From the NCBI RefSeq assembly GCF_000241325.1, contig NZ_BAEI01000006.1, positions 82,777 through 146,776 on the forward strand: DNA of 64,000 nucleotides. Reading direction: 5' to 3'. The position numbers were made by a program, and so were the translations under genes. The stretch's first letter is position 1; every line of letters begins with the position of its first letter. Source of the DNA: Gordonia polyisoprenivorans NBRC 16320 = JCM 10675 (GTDB lineage Bacteria; Actinomycetota; Actinomycetes; Mycobacteriales; Mycobacteriaceae). Positions 1 to 9,299 of the stretch are shown here, one piece after another. Under the pieces are notes generated by a model. The model saw only the letters and a list, made by a program, of their open reading frames with translations. It was not told where the DNA came from and did no database searches.

Positions 1-82
1 AGAGACATATCGTAGAGTTTGTTCCATGGTGTTGTGTGGCTCACAGGAGCGGGGTGGACTCGCGCCGGCGCAGGATGCTGCC

Positions 83-1465
83 ATGACGGCGCCCTCGTCG
101 GTGTCTCGGGTGCGCTCGGCCGGGAAGTCACCAATCCTCGCGCCACCGCCACCCGGCAGCGATCTACAGGCGATTCCGTGCGCACATCGCAACGGCATCC
201 TCGAGATCATGTCGATGCGTCGCGATCCCTTCGGATTCGCCGAACGTCGTCGCGCCGAGTTGGGTCTCATCTCCGGCATGAGCGCGCTGGGGATTCGGAT
301 GGTCACCGCCGCAGGCCCCGATGCGGCCGCGGAGATCCTGATGAACTCCGATCGGGCGTTCGCCAACGGTCCCGCCTGGAGCTACTTCATCGGCCCCTTC
401 TTCAACCGCGGGGTGATGCTCCTCGACTTCGAGGAGCACCGCCACCACCGGCGCATCATGCAGCAGGCCTTCGCGCCGACGATGCTCAAGGGCTACCTGC
501 AGGAGATGTCGCCGATGATCGCCGAGGCGATGACCCGCTTCCCGACGGGGCGTGTCCACCTGTTCGATCGGTTCAAGTCGTTGACCCTCGACGTCGCGCT
601 CGAGGTCTTCCTCGGCGTCGACCTGTCCGCCGACGAGGCCGCCACGCTCAACAAGGCCTTCGTCGAGACCGTGCGTGCCGGAGTTGCCTACGTGCGCAAG
701 CCGGTTCCCGGCGGCCGGTGGTGGAAGGGCTTGCGCAGCCGCAAGGTGCTCGAGGAGTTCTTTTACGCCACCCTGCCCGCCAAGCGGGCGCGTGAGACCC
801 CCGATTTGTTCTCGGTGCTCTGTCATGCGCGCAGCGACGAGGGGCACCGATTCACCGACGAGGACGTCGTGAATCACATGATCTTCGTCCTGATGGCCGC
901 GCACGACACCTCGACGATCACGATGACCCAGATGGCCTACCGGATGGCCACCGACCCACACTGGCAGGAGCGGGCGCGCGCCGAGTCCGACGCACTCGGC
1001 CCCGAGGTGGGCTATGACGATCTCGGCCGTCTCGACGTGCTCGACCGGGTGATGAAGGAGTCGTTGCGGATGTGCCCGCCGGTACCCGCCCAACCGCGAA
1101 TCGCGGTCAAGGACACCTCGATTCAGGGGTTCTTCGTACCAGAGGGGACGATGGTCAGTGTTCCGCAGCTGACCAATCATCGTGACCCCGAGCTCTACAA
1201 CCACCCGGGAGTCTTCGACCCTGATCGTTTCGGCCCCGAACGCGCCGAGGACAAGTCGCATCGGATGGCCTGGATTCCCTTCGGTGCGGGGGTCCACAAA
1301 TGCATCGGTCTGTATTTTGGACAAATGGAAATCAAGACGATCATGCATCACCTGCTGCGCGGGTACGAGTGGTCGGTCCCCGCGGGATACACGCTCCCGA
1401 TGGACTACAGCGCACTTCCGGTACCCAAGGACGGGCTGCCGGTCACCGTTCGGGGGTTGCGATGA
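83..1465 (+). CDS. cytochrome P450 (CYP136-like)
   Basis: Heme-thiolate monooxygenase of about 460 residues; substrate unknown. The I-helix motif MAAHDTST, the K-helix ExxR motif (MKESLRM) and the heme loop FGAGVHKCIG, which carries the axial cysteine, are all present, so it looks intact. I chose ATG 83; an in-frame ATG at 26 would add a poorly conserved leader. The stop overlaps the ATG of the TetR gene (ATGA), so the two are translationally coupled. The order P450-TetR-SDR matches what I recall around cyp136 (Rv3059-Rv3057c) in M. tuberculosis, which is the basis for the subfamily. The redox partner could be the reductase at 5472, by inference only. Confidence 0.9.
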   Translation: MTAPSSVSRVRSAGKSPILAPPPPGSDLQAIPCAHRNGILEIMSMRRDPFGFAERRRAELGLISGMSALGIRMVTAAGPDAAAEILMNSDRAFANGPAWSYFIGPFFNRGVMLLDFEEHRHHRRIMQQAFAPTMLKGYLQEMSPMIAEAMTRFPTGRVHLFDRFKSLTLDVALEVFLGVDLSADEAATLNKAFVETVRAGVAYVRKPVPGGRWWKGLRSRKVLEEFFYATLPAKRARETPDLFSVLCHARSDEGHRFTDEDVVNHMIFVLMAAHDTSTITMTQMAYRMATDPHWQERARAESDALGPEVGYDDLGRLDVLDRVMKESLRMCPPVPAQPRIAVKDTSIQGFFVPEGTMVSVPQLTNHRDPELYNHPGVFDPDRFGPERAEDKSHRMAWIPFGAGVHKCIGLYFGQMEIKTIMHHLLRGYEWSVPAGYTLPMDYSALPVPKDGLPVTVRGLR

Positions 1466-2085
1466 CCCCGGGCGCGCCGGGCACCCACGCCGAGCAGGGC
1501 CGTCGCCGCAAGGTCCGCAACACCGACAGCCCCGCCGATCAGAACAGCGCGATCATCGCCGCCGCCGAGGCGGAGTTCACCGAGGTCGGGGTGCGCCGCG
1601 CGAACGTCGACGAGGTCGCCAAACGCGCCGGGGTCTCCCGGTCCACGCTGTATCGGCGGTTCCCCAACAAGGAGGCGCTGCTGCTCGGCGTCGCCGAGGA
1701 ACTCTACGAACGCGGCATGGCCCGGCTGGTCGACGCGGTCCGCGGCCTCGGCCCGCGTGAGGCGGTCATCGAGGCCTTCGCCGCGGGCGCGGCGATGATC
1801 TCCGACGAACCCCTGATGCGCCGGCTCGTGCTGACCGACCACGACATGGCGCCGATCACCGCCTCGGTGACCGCCCTGTTCATCGACGTCGCCACCGGAC
1901 GCGTCGCCGCGACTCTGCGCACCGCCGGTGCGCAGATGCCCGACGAGGATCTGCTCGAGGCCGTCGAAATCCATGTGCGCCTGGTCATCTCGTTCCTGGA
2001 GACACCGGCCTCCGACGAGGCGCGGCAGGAGCCGGACCGGGTGCGAGCGTTCGCGGAGAAGTTCCTCGCACCGATGATTTGGTGA
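1462..2085 (+). CDS. TetR family transcriptional regulator
   Basis: Predicted dimeric DNA-binding repressor of 207 residues. The N-terminal helix-turn-helix is clear (VDEVAKRAGVSRSTLYRRF at about residues 45-65), followed by a helical ligand domain of no recognisable subclass. It starts at the ATG inside the P450 stop codon. It probably controls the P450 and the following SDR, since TetR regulators usually act on adjacent genes. The longer reading frame from 1300 lies inside the P450 gene and was not used. Confidence 0.88.
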   Translation: MTPGAPGTHAEQGRRRKVRNTDSPADQNSAIIAAAEAEFTEVGVRRANVDEVAKRAGVSRSTLYRRFPNKEALLLGVAEELYERGMARLVDAVRGLGPREAVIEAFAAGAAMISDEPLMRRLVLTDHDMAPITASVTALFIDVATGRVAATLRTAGAQMPDEDLLEAVEIHVRLVISFLETPASDEARQEPDRVRAFAEKFLAPMIW

Positions 2086-2142
2086 CCGCCCCGGGCGGCA
2101 CAACCGAAGTCAGTACGTGATCTCACCAAGGGGGAGTAGTCG

Positions 2143-3015
2143 ATGAGTATGCGCAGCAACCGATTCGGTCGCATCGGGCATGACGAGGTGCGGGCCCGGC
2201 TGGCCGACAAGGTCGTGGTGATCACCGGCGGCGCACGCGGTATCGGCCTGGAGACCGCCCGTCAACTCCTCGACGCCGGGGCGCGGGTGGCGATCGGCGA
2301 CGTCGACAACGAGGTCCTGGCCAAGGCCGCCGCCGACCTCGGGGTGGAGGGGGTCGAGGTCGACGTCACCGACCGGGCGAGCTTTGCCGCCTTCCTCGAC
2401 GAGGTCGAGCAGCGTCTGGGGCCGGTGGATGTGCTGATCAACAACGCCGGGATCATGCCCGTCGGGTCCTTCCTCGAGTTCGACGACGCGTTGATCCGCC
2501 GGACCTTCGACATCGACCTGATCGGTGTCATCACCGGCAGTCAGCTTGCCGCGCAACGAATGACGGCCCGACGGTCTGGGCAGATCGTCAACATCGCCTC
2601 GGTTGCCGGTCGGCTTCCGATGCCGGGTTTGGCCGTCTACAACGCCGCGAAATCGGGGGTCATCGAGTTCTCCGAGGCTCTCGATGCCGAACTGTCCGAC
2701 CACGGCGTGCGGGTGAGCACCGTGATGCCGACCTTCACCCGCACCGGCCTGATCTCGGGCCTGGCGACCAATCGCTACATCCAGACCGTCGAACCCGAGG
2801 TCGTGGCCGCCGCCGTCGTCGGGGTCATCGCCGAGCCACGCACCCGTGTGGCCGCCCCGCGGGCGATGCGGTGGGTGGACGCCAATCCGGTCTTCCCGCA
2901 GGCGTTCAAACGTCTGACGCGCCGACGCACCGGACTCGACCGGATCTTCCTCGACTACGACTCGGCCGGCCGCGCCGACTACGACGCCCGCATGCGGGGG
3001 CGCGCGACATCCTGA
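2143..3015 (+). CDS. SDR family NAD(P)-dependent oxidoreductase
   Basis: Classical short-chain dehydrogenase of 290 residues. It has the Rossmann motif ITGGARGIGLET near residue 28, the NNAG motif, the catalytic serine in NIASVAGR and YNAAK as the Tyr-x3-Lys pair. The C-terminus is extended by about 60 residues with an Arg-rich stretch, as in mycobacterial SDRs near cyp136. A strong purine-rich ribosome site (aaggggga) precedes ATG 2143. The substrate is unknown; it may act on the product of the upstream P450. Confidence 0.88.
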   Translation: MSMRSNRFGRIGHDEVRARLADKVVVITGGARGIGLETARQLLDAGARVAIGDVDNEVLAKAAADLGVEGVEVDVTDRASFAAFLDEVEQRLGPVDVLINNAGIMPVGSFLEFDDALIRRTFDIDLIGVITGSQLAAQRMTARRSGQIVNIASVAGRLPMPGLAVYNAAKSGVIEFSEALDAELSDHGVRVSTVMPTFTRTGLISGLATNRYIQTVEPEVVAAAVVGVIAEPRTRVAAPRAMRWVDANPVFPQAFKRLTRRRTGLDRIFLDYDSAGRADYDARMRGRATS

Positions 3016-3067
3016 GCGTCACGGCCCCGCGTTATGATCGTGCGGTGCTGGCAAGGAGGCGTTGACG

Positions 3068-3664
3068 ATGCCGTGGCCGACACCGCCGACATCGGCATCC
3101 CCGTCGATCCGGGCGGACCGGGCGGCCCGCCGCGAGTTGCGGCGCGCGGTCGACGATCTCGACGAGGTGCGCCGGGCGAACGGTCGGATCGCTCCGCTGT
3201 CGCGATGGTGGTGGACGGCCTCCGCGCTGGTCGTGACCGCTGCACTGGTGGTCGCGGGATTCGGTGTGGCGGCGTGGGTGCGCGCCGCGAATTCCTGGAC
3301 CGATGCCGATTTCACCGACGTAGCCACCGACGTCGTCGCGGAGCTGTTGAGCCCTGATCCGACTGCACCGCAACGGGTTCGGTCGGTACTCGATGATGCG
3401 ACCGGTGCCTTCTACGACGAATTCGCACAATCGGCGGACTCCTACACCGCATTCGTCCGGCGCAGTGGAACCGCGGCGAGTGCCACCATCGACGGCACCG
3501 GAATCGTCACGCGCACCACCGATTCCGCCGTGGTGCTCGTCGCGGCGACGGTGGGCTATCAGCAGACCGGGCAGGCCGTGGCCGACCGCACCTTCCGGTT
3601 GCGGCTGGCCGTCACCGACGATTCCGGACGGCTCAAGGTCGCGGCGGTGCAATACCTCCCATGA
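3068..3664 (+). CDS. Mce-associated membrane protein 1
   Basis: Protein of about 198 residues with a charged cytoplasmic N-terminus, one transmembrane helix (around ALVVTAALVVAGFGVAAWV) and an extracytoplasmic domain. The domain ends in the pattern RLAVTDDSGRLKVAAVQYL, typical of Mam proteins that follow mce operons and stabilise Mce lipid transporters. The ribosome site aaggagg at 3053-3059 fits ATG 3068 better than the in-frame TTG at 3062. It is the first of four overlapping genes. No yrbE or mce gene lies in the window, so the partner transporter is elsewhere. Confidence 0.75.
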   Translation: MPWPTPPTSASPSIRADRAARRELRRAVDDLDEVRRANGRIAPLSRWWWTASALVVTAALVVAGFGVAAWVRAANSWTDADFTDVATDVVAELLSPDPTAPQRVRSVLDDATGAFYDEFAQSADSYTAFVRRSGTAASATIDGTGIVTRTTDSAVVLVAATVGYQQTGQAVADRTFRLRLAVTDDSGRLKVAAVQYLP

Positions 3665-4179
3665 GAATTCCGCTGCGCACCCCTGCCACCCGTGACCGCA
3701 TCGTCGCACCCGGCGCTGCGCGGATCGCCGCGACGGTGGCGGTCGTGGTGATCGCCGCACTGGTGACCGCGGTGATCGCCACCGCGACGTCGTTGTCCGA
3801 TCAGCGACGGACCGCCGACAACCGGGACTCGCTGCGTGCTCATGCCGGTGCGATCGTCGCGCAGGTGTTCTCCGTCGACACCGCCACCTGGCAGACCGAT
3901 CGGGCTCGCGCCCGCACCCTGGTGGCCGGGGACTTCGCCGGATCGTTCGCCGCGCAACTGCATCGCGCCCCGCCCGCGGGCACGTCGTCGGTCCGGTGGC
4001 ATCCCGACACGGTCGCGATCATCGACACCGGTCGCGAGGACGGTGACGCCCTGATCCGCGCGACCGTGCTGACCCGCACCGGAACGGGACAGCAGAGTAC
4101 CGAAAAGCTCACGCTCCGCATGGGATTCGTGCTCCGCGACGGACGGTGGCTGTTGCGTGACGCGGAGGTGGTGTCGTGA
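3661..4179 (+). CDS. Mce-associated membrane protein 2
   Basis: Protein of 172 residues with one N-terminal transmembrane helix (RIAATVAVVVIAALVTAVIA) and an extracytoplasmic domain. It ends MGFVLRDGRWLLRDAEVV, the typical end of Mce-associated proteins. Its ATG overlaps the TGA of the preceding gene, showing translational coupling. It is probably a paralogue of its neighbours. Role in Mce transporter assembly is inferred from the family. Confidence 0.75.
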   Translation: MRIPLRTPATRDRIVAPGAARIAATVAVVVIAALVTAVIATATSLSDQRRTADNRDSLRAHAGAIVAQVFSVDTATWQTDRARARTLVAGDFAGSFAAQLHRAPPAGTSSVRWHPDTVAIIDTGREDGDALIRATVLTRTGTGQQSTEKLTLRMGFVLRDGRWLLRDAEVVS

Positions 4180-4799
4180 CTCCGCCGACCGACCCCACCG
4201 CTCGGGAACGACTCGCGCAGGAGCGGGTGACACACGCCCTGCGCGCCGCCCGCCTCGCGCGGATCGCCGCCGCCGACGACCTGCGGGCACGCGCGGTGGC
4301 ACGCTCGCGCTGGGTGCGTCGCGCGCTTGTGGTGGCCGCGCTCGTGGCGGTGGTGCTGATCATCGTCGCGAGCACGCTCGCGGTGCTCGATCACCGGGCG
4401 ACCGAGCGCACCGACCTCGACGACGAGGTCCTCGCGGCGGCCCGATCGGCCACCACGAGCATGCTGACGTCGGACCCGGCACACGCCGAGGCCTACGTCG
4501 AGCGGGTCCTCGCCCTGAGCACCGGCGCGCAGAAAACGCGTCTCGAACAGGCCGGTGCGGCCCTGTCCGCCGCCGTCGCCGCCCAGACCGCGCCCAGTGC
4601 CGGACGGGTGCTCTCGGCCGGGCTCGTCACCGATCCCGGGTCCGACGATCCCGGTTCCCGCGCCGAGGTACTGGTGGTCGTGCAGGCGTCCAATCCCGTT
4701 CTGCTCGGCGGGGATCCGCAGGCCGACCGCCTCACCCTCACCGTCGGGATGACCCGCACCGACGCCGGCTGGCTCGTCGACTCGGCGGTGCCGGCATGA
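4176..4799 (+). CDS. Mce-associated membrane protein 3
   Basis: Protein of 207 residues with an Arg-rich cytoplasmic segment, one transmembrane helix (ALVVAALVAVVLIIVASTLAVL) and an extracytoplasmic domain ending MTRTDAGWLVDSAVPA. It starts at GTG 4176 inside the stop of the previous gene (GTGA), and its own stop overlaps the next ATG. The architecture is the same as the flanking genes, so they are likely co-translated parts of one membrane assembly. Confidence 0.75.
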   Translation: MTPPTDPTARERLAQERVTHALRAARLARIAAADDLRARAVARSRWVRRALVVAALVAVVLIIVASTLAVLDHRATERTDLDDEVLAAARSATTSMLTSDPAHAEAYVERVLALSTGAQKTRLEQAGAALSAAVAAQTAPSAGRVLSAGLVTDPGSDDPGSRAEVLVVVQASNPVLLGGDPQADRLTLTVGMTRTDAGWLVDSAVPA

Positions 4800-5406
4800 T
4801 CGCGTCCCGAGTCCCCCCGAGCTGGCGGCTCACCTGGACCCAGCACCACCGCATCCGTCCGCTCGCCGCGCCGCCGCGGATGTCGCGGCGCGCACGCCGA
4901 CTGCTGGTGGCGATCGCGACGCTGACCCTGACCGCGCTGGTGGTCGCCGCCGTCGCCTGGACCCAGGCGTATCGGCAGACCCCGCGTCCCACCGACGCCG
5001 ACCGTGCAGACGTCGAACGGGCCGCGACGAGCGCGGTCACCGCACTGATGACCTTCGGCGGGGAGCACCCCCGGCCCCCGACGCGGTGCGCGCCCATCTG
5101 AGCGACCCGCTGCTCACGCGATACGACGCCGAGCGTGCCGATGTCGTCCTTCCGGATGCGGTCGCCGCGTCGGCGCAGATGACGGTGAATGTGGTCGGCA
5201 TGGCGGTCGGGGAATTCCACGCCGACGACGCACGTCTGCTCGCCTTTCTCAACCAGACGGTGACGGTGCCCGACGCGAGTGCGCCGGGAGCCGGAGCCGG
5301 TGTGGGCGGCGAACATACATCTACCGAAAAGTGGTTGGTCATGCGTAAGGTGAACGGAACCTGGCTGCTCGCCGACGTCCGACCGGTGGGGGACGTCACC
5401 CGCTGA
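4796..5406 (+). pseudogene. Mce-associated membrane protein 4, frameshifted
   Basis: The reading frame starts at ATG 4796, overlapping the previous stop. It encodes an N-terminus and transmembrane helix (LLVAIATLTLTALVVAAVAW), then stops at 5101 after an unrelated-looking tail. The expected remainder (from about PDAVRAHLSDPLLTRY to WLVMRKVNGTWLLADVRPV) continues in another frame to 5406. The shift fits loss of one base in the G/C-rich run at about 5057-5080. It could be a true mutation or a sequencing error; the conserved downstream half shows no other decay, which favours a recent event or an error. Confidence 0.7.
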
Positions 5407-5471
5407 CGCGGGCAGCGACATTCGATCCGCTGACGCGGGCAGCACCGTCGACGAGAGGGCGAGAACCGAGG

Positions 5472-6680
5472 ATGAGTGCAGCAGGTGTCGTGGTGGTCGG
5501 TGCGGGACTCGGGGCCATCCGCCTCGCAGAGAACCTGCGCACCAACGGATACGAGGAGCCGATCACACTGATCGGCGCCGAGCCCTACGCCCCCTATGAT
5601 CGGCCGCCGCTGTCGAAGACGGTGCTGCTCGGCAAGGACGACCGCGTCGAGCTCAAGCCGGCCGAGTTCTACACCGAGTCGTCGATCACCCTGCGACTCG
5701 GTCAACGGGTCACCGCCGTCGACCCGCAGGCCGCAACCGTCACCGTGCATGGCTCCGATAGCGGTGACACCGAGAGCGTCCCCTACGACGTCCTGGTGCT
5801 CGCCACCGGACTCGCCCCGCGGGTCTTCCCCGGCGCCGAACACCTTGCGGGCGTGCACACCCTGCGGACCTTCGACGACGCGGTCGCCCTGCGCTCGGAG
5901 ATCGACGGTGCGCAGACCGCCGTCGTCATCGGTGCCGGCTTCATCGGCTGCGAAGTCGCGTCGAGCCTGACCGAGCGCGGCGTGCGGGTCTCGCTCGTCG
6001 AGCCGGCGCCGACCCCGCTGGCGCAGGCGCTCGGTGAACCGATCGGGACACTGGTGGCCCGGATGCACACCGCCAATGGGGTCGATGTTCGTGCGGGTAT
6101 TGGGGTTTCGGAGATCGTCGGCGACGACTCGGGTGCGGTGCGGGCGGTGCGTCTGGCCGATGGCACCGAACTGCCCGCCGACATCGTCGTCGTCGGCATC
6201 GGCTCGATCCCGGTCACCGACTACCTCGAGGGCTCGGGTATCGGGTTCGCCCCGCGTGAGACCGGTGGTGGGATAGCCTGCGATGCCGTCGGAAAGACCA
6301 GCGCACCGCACGTATACGCGATCGGGGACGTCGCCAACTGGGCCGACGGGACGCCCACCGCGCGTCGTGTCGAGCACTGGAATCACACCGTCGAACAGGC
6401 TGCGGTCGTCGCCCATCAGATCGCCGGCAGTGCGGGCGCGCCGATCACCGCCGCGGTGCCCTACTTCTGGAGCGACCAGTTCGCGGTGAAGATCCAGGCA
6501 CTCGGGCATCCGCGCGCCGACGACGACGTGCACATCGTCACCGACGACGGCACGAAGTTCCTGGCCTACTACAGCCGCGACGGAATCCTCACCGGGGTGG
6601 TCGGCGCGGGCAAGGCGGGTCCGGTGATGAAGACGCGCCCCAAGTTGCAGACCCCGACACCGGTCGCTGACCTTCTCTGA
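5472..6680 (+). CDS. FAD-dependent ferredoxin reductase
   Basis: Flavoprotein of 402 residues of the rhodocoxin/putidaredoxin reductase type, transferring electrons from NAD(P)H to a ferredoxin. It has an FAD-binding GAGLGAIRLAE motif at residues 9-19, a second GAGFIGCEVA nucleotide site near residue 157, and the GDVANW FAD contact before a C-terminal reductase domain. ATG 5472 follows a gagaaccgagg ribosome site. No ferredoxin gene is adjacent. It may serve the P450 at the left edge, but nothing in the sequence proves this. Confidence 0.88.
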   Translation: MSAAGVVVVGAGLGAIRLAENLRTNGYEEPITLIGAEPYAPYDRPPLSKTVLLGKDDRVELKPAEFYTESSITLRLGQRVTAVDPQAATVTVHGSDSGDTESVPYDVLVLATGLAPRVFPGAEHLAGVHTLRTFDDAVALRSEIDGAQTAVVIGAGFIGCEVASSLTERGVRVSLVEPAPTPLAQALGEPIGTLVARMHTANGVDVRAGIGVSEIVGDDSGAVRAVRLADGTELPADIVVVGIGSIPVTDYLEGSGIGFAPRETGGGIACDAVGKTSAPHVYAIGDVANWADGTPTARRVEHWNHTVEQAAVVAHQIAGSAGAPITAAVPYFWSDQFAVKIQALGHPRADDDVHIVTDDGTKFLAYYSRDGILTGVVGAGKAGPVMKTRPKLQTPTPVADLL

Positions 6681-6693
6681 CCGCGCGGTCGCC

Positions 6694-7413
6694 GTGGATT
6701 CCGTTGCCGCGCAGGTGATCGCCGCGGTCCGCGAGCTCGGCGACCCAGAGCGGGCGGCGGGTATCGCGCGTTATCTGCAGGCTCGGCCCGGTGGTTACGG
6801 TGAGGGCGACGAGTTCGTCGGGGTAGCGGTGCCGCAGTTGTGCGCGCTCGCCCGTCGCCGGCGCGGCATCGATCGCGGTGCGGTGGGCGAGCTGCTGAGC
6901 TCACCGGTCCACGAGATCCGGTTTCTCGCACTACTTCTCATGGCGCAGGAGACCGCGTATGCCGACGACGCCGATGCTCGCGCGTGGGTCGGCGACTACC
7001 GCCGGGCCGTCGACGACGGGTATGTGAACAACTGGGATCTCGTCGACACCTCGGCCGCACCGGTTCTCGGACGCTGGTGTGTACGGATCGGTGACCACTC
7101 CGCGCTCGTCGACCTCGCCGCCGACGAACGGCTGTGGCACCGGCGGGTCGGTATCGTCGGCACCCACGCCCACCTGCGCGAGGGCGATGCCCGCCCCACG
7201 CTGGCGGTGGCGCCGCTCGTCGTCGACGACCGGCGTGACCTCATCCAGAAAGCGCTGGGTTGGATGTTGCGCGAGATGGGCAAGCGCGTCGAGAGGTCAA
7301 CGCTCACCGACTATCTCGACGAGCATGCGGCGTCGATGGGACGCACCGCACTGCGGTATGCGATCGAGCATCTCGATCCCGCGATGCGCGCCCGCTACCG
7401 CGCGTTGCGGTGA
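6694..7413 (+). CDS. AlkD-like DNA alkylation repair protein
   Basis: HEAT-like helical-repeat DNA glycosylase family (AlkD/AlkC), 239 residues, expected to excise alkylated bases. Family signatures include YVNNWDLVDTSA with its conserved Trp-Asp, LWHRRVGIV and the C-terminal IQKALGWMLREMGKR. The start is GTG 6694, just after the reductase stop. It converges with the ClC gene with under 30 bases between. Confidence 0.88.
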   Translation: MDSVAAQVIAAVRELGDPERAAGIARYLQARPGGYGEGDEFVGVAVPQLCALARRRRGIDRGAVGELLSSPVHEIRFLALLLMAQETAYADDADARAWVGDYRRAVDDGYVNNWDLVDTSAAPVLGRWCVRIGDHSALVDLAADERLWHRRVGIVGTHAHLREGDARPTLAVAPLVVDDRRDLIQKALGWMLREMGKRVERSTLTDYLDEHAASMGRTALRYAIEHLDPAMRARYRALR

Positions 7414-7441
7414 GTCGCGCGGGCCGTCCGGCACCGATCCC

Positions 7442-8797
7442 TCAGACGCCCTCGGCTTCGTGGCCCTTCCACTGCCGCAACATCCGTTCGCGCAGATCGT
7501 CGTAAATCGGCGGCGAACGCAATAATTCGGCGACGATCATCGTCGCGGCCCCCGCGGCGAGCACCGACACCGCGACCGAGGTCGTCGAGGTCATCTCCAT
7601 CACCAGCACCGCACCGGTGAACGGCGCCCGGACCACGGCGGTGAAAAACGACGACATGCCCACGATCATCAGTGGCAACAACAACTCGTGCCCGTAGCCC
7701 GGCGAGACCAGATCGATCAGCCGGGAGGCGATGAGACCGGTCATCGCGCCGAGCGCCAGCATGGGGGCGAAGATGCCACCCGGCGTGCCCGCCGAATACG
7801 ACACCGGACCGGCGACGAAGCGGATCGCCAGCAGCATCACGATCGCCCAGAAGGCCAGATGCTGACCGGACAGGATGTTCTGCGTCAGATCGTCACCGCC
7901 GCCACCGAGATCGGGGTCGACGGTCAGCACCGCCCCGATGACCGCTCCGATGATCGCGGCCTTCACCGGGCCGGGCACCCGCCCAATGGCCGCGAAGCCA
8001 CTCAGACACGCACGGATCAGCCAGTTGTAGACGACGCCGAGCAGCCCGACCACGACGCCGAAGACGACGAACACCGGAAGTGAGGACAACGCAACGGAAT
8101 TGACCTGCGGGACGACGAAGTCGGGATGGTTGCCGACGATCAGGCGGCTGCACACGGTGCCTGCGGCGACCGCGGCCATCGTCCAGAGGACGTAGCGCAC
8201 CTTGACGGTCTTGGCGATCTCCTCGATGCAGAACAGGGTGCCGCTGATCGGTGCGTTGAATGCGACGGCGAGCCCGGCGCCCGACAACGTGGTCTGCAGA
8301 ACCCGGATCTCGCGCATGGTGGCGCGGCACACGCGTCCGGTGAGCGCGCCGATGGCGGCGCCCATGTGCACCGTCGGGCCCTCTCGACCGAGGACCATCC
8401 CGCCGACGCCGATCGCCAGCAAACCGCCGACGAAGCGGGCCGGGATGACCGCGGGCGGCGGTGGTGCGGCCTCGCCGCGTTCGACGGCCTCCACATGTTG
8501 GATGCCGCTGCCGGACGCGCGCGGTTCCCACCGGGTGATCAGCGCTGCGATGAGCGCCGCGGCGGCCGAGATCACCACGGGTATCAGCCAGGCGGCCGGG
8601 CCGTGATGGTGGGTCCAGTCGATCAGGTCGGCCCGCAGGTGATCGGCGCGGATCAGCAGCCACCGGAATGCCCCGCCGACCAGGCCGGTGATCGCACCGG
8701 CGATCGCGGCGACGATGGTCAACCAGACGAGAACCCGTGCACCGGTGTCCTCTTCGGGCGTTTCCGGTGTGAGATCAGGGGAGTCCGGCGCCGTCAC
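7442..8797 (-). CDS. clcA: ClC family chloride channel or H+/Cl- antiporter
   Basis: Polytopic membrane protein of 451 residues. The three ClC selectivity motifs are visible: GSGIQHVE (a GSGIP variant), GREGPTVH with the gating glutamate, and GTPGGIFAPMLALGA (GxFxP). The last part is strongly hydrophobic. No CBS domains follow, so it is a short bacterial ClC. An antiporter is more likely than a channel by family, but the proton glutamate was not assigned. Confidence 0.88.
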   Translation of the reverse strand: MTAPDSPDLTPETPEEDTGARVLVWLTIVAAIAGAITGLVGGAFRWLLIRADHLRADLIDWTHHHGPAAWLIPVVISAAAALIAALITRWEPRASGSGIQHVEAVERGEAAPPPPAVIPARFVGGLLAIGVGGMVLGREGPTVHMGAAIGALTGRVCRATMREIRVLQTTLSGAGLAVAFNAPISGTLFCIEEIAKTVKVRYVLWTMAAVAAGTVCSRLIVGNHPDFVVPQVNSVALSSLPVFVVFGVVVGLLGVVYNWLIRACLSGFAAIGRVPGPVKAAIIGAVIGAVLTVDPDLGGGGDDLTQNILSGQHLAFWAIVMLLAIRFVAGPVSYSAGTPGGIFAPMLALGAMTGLIASRLIDLVSPGYGHELLLPLMIVGMSSFFTAVVRAPFTGAVLVMEMTSTTSVAVSVLAAGAATMIVAELLRSPPIYDDLRERMLRQWKGHEAEGV

Positions 8798-8920
8798 GCG
8801 TCGTCACCGGGCCGTTGGTGATCACCGGGCTGGGGATTTCGGGTCGCGGACACCGATCCACGGTAGATCTCGGCCGAGTCGGCGGTCGCGACCAGGGGTG
8901 GCCGACGGCGTTCTCGATCG

Positions 8921-9298
8921 TCAGGACGCGCGGAACACCTTGATCGCCGCGGCGATCATCGGGAACTGCAGTGGCAGCCGGCCGAGGGCGATCGCCTTGT
9001 AGATCGCCGGCTTGTGCCACCACAGCCGGACCATGTTGATGTTGGCCGGGTACACCGCGACGAACAGTGCCGCGGCCGCAGCCGCGGACGGCTTGCGGGT
9101 GGCCGGGACGAGAAGTCCCACGCCGAGGGCGACCTCGGCGACACCGGACGCATAGGTCAGCATCCGCGGGTCGGCGGGAATCTCCTCGGGGATGATCTCG
9201 TCGAACGGCTTCGGCGCCACGAAGTGCAGGGTGCCGATGGTCAGCAGCATCCCGGCAAGGGTGCGGGCGAGCTGGATGGGGGACAGGCGTGAGAGCAC
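8921..9298 (-). CDS. DoxX family membrane protein
   Basis: Small protein of 125 residues with about four hydrophobic segments, matching the DoxX/MauE-like fold. Starting at GTG 9298 places it one base after the stop of the reductase gene, so it is translationally coupled. The longer upstream reading frame overlaps the reductase and was rejected. Function is unknown; DoxX proteins often accompany redox enzymes. Confidence 0.75.
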   Translation of the reverse strand: MLSRLSPIQLARTLAGMLLTIGTLHFVAPKPFDEIIPEEIPADPRMLTYASGVAEVALGVGLLVPATRKPSAAAAAALFVAVYPANINMVRLWWHKPAIYKAIALGRLPLQFPMIAAAIKVFRAS

Positions 9299-9299
9299 G

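Noticed and set aside
3068..5406. mce lipid-import operon
   Set aside because: Only the small Mce-associated proteins are present; no YrbE or Mce proteins occur in the window.
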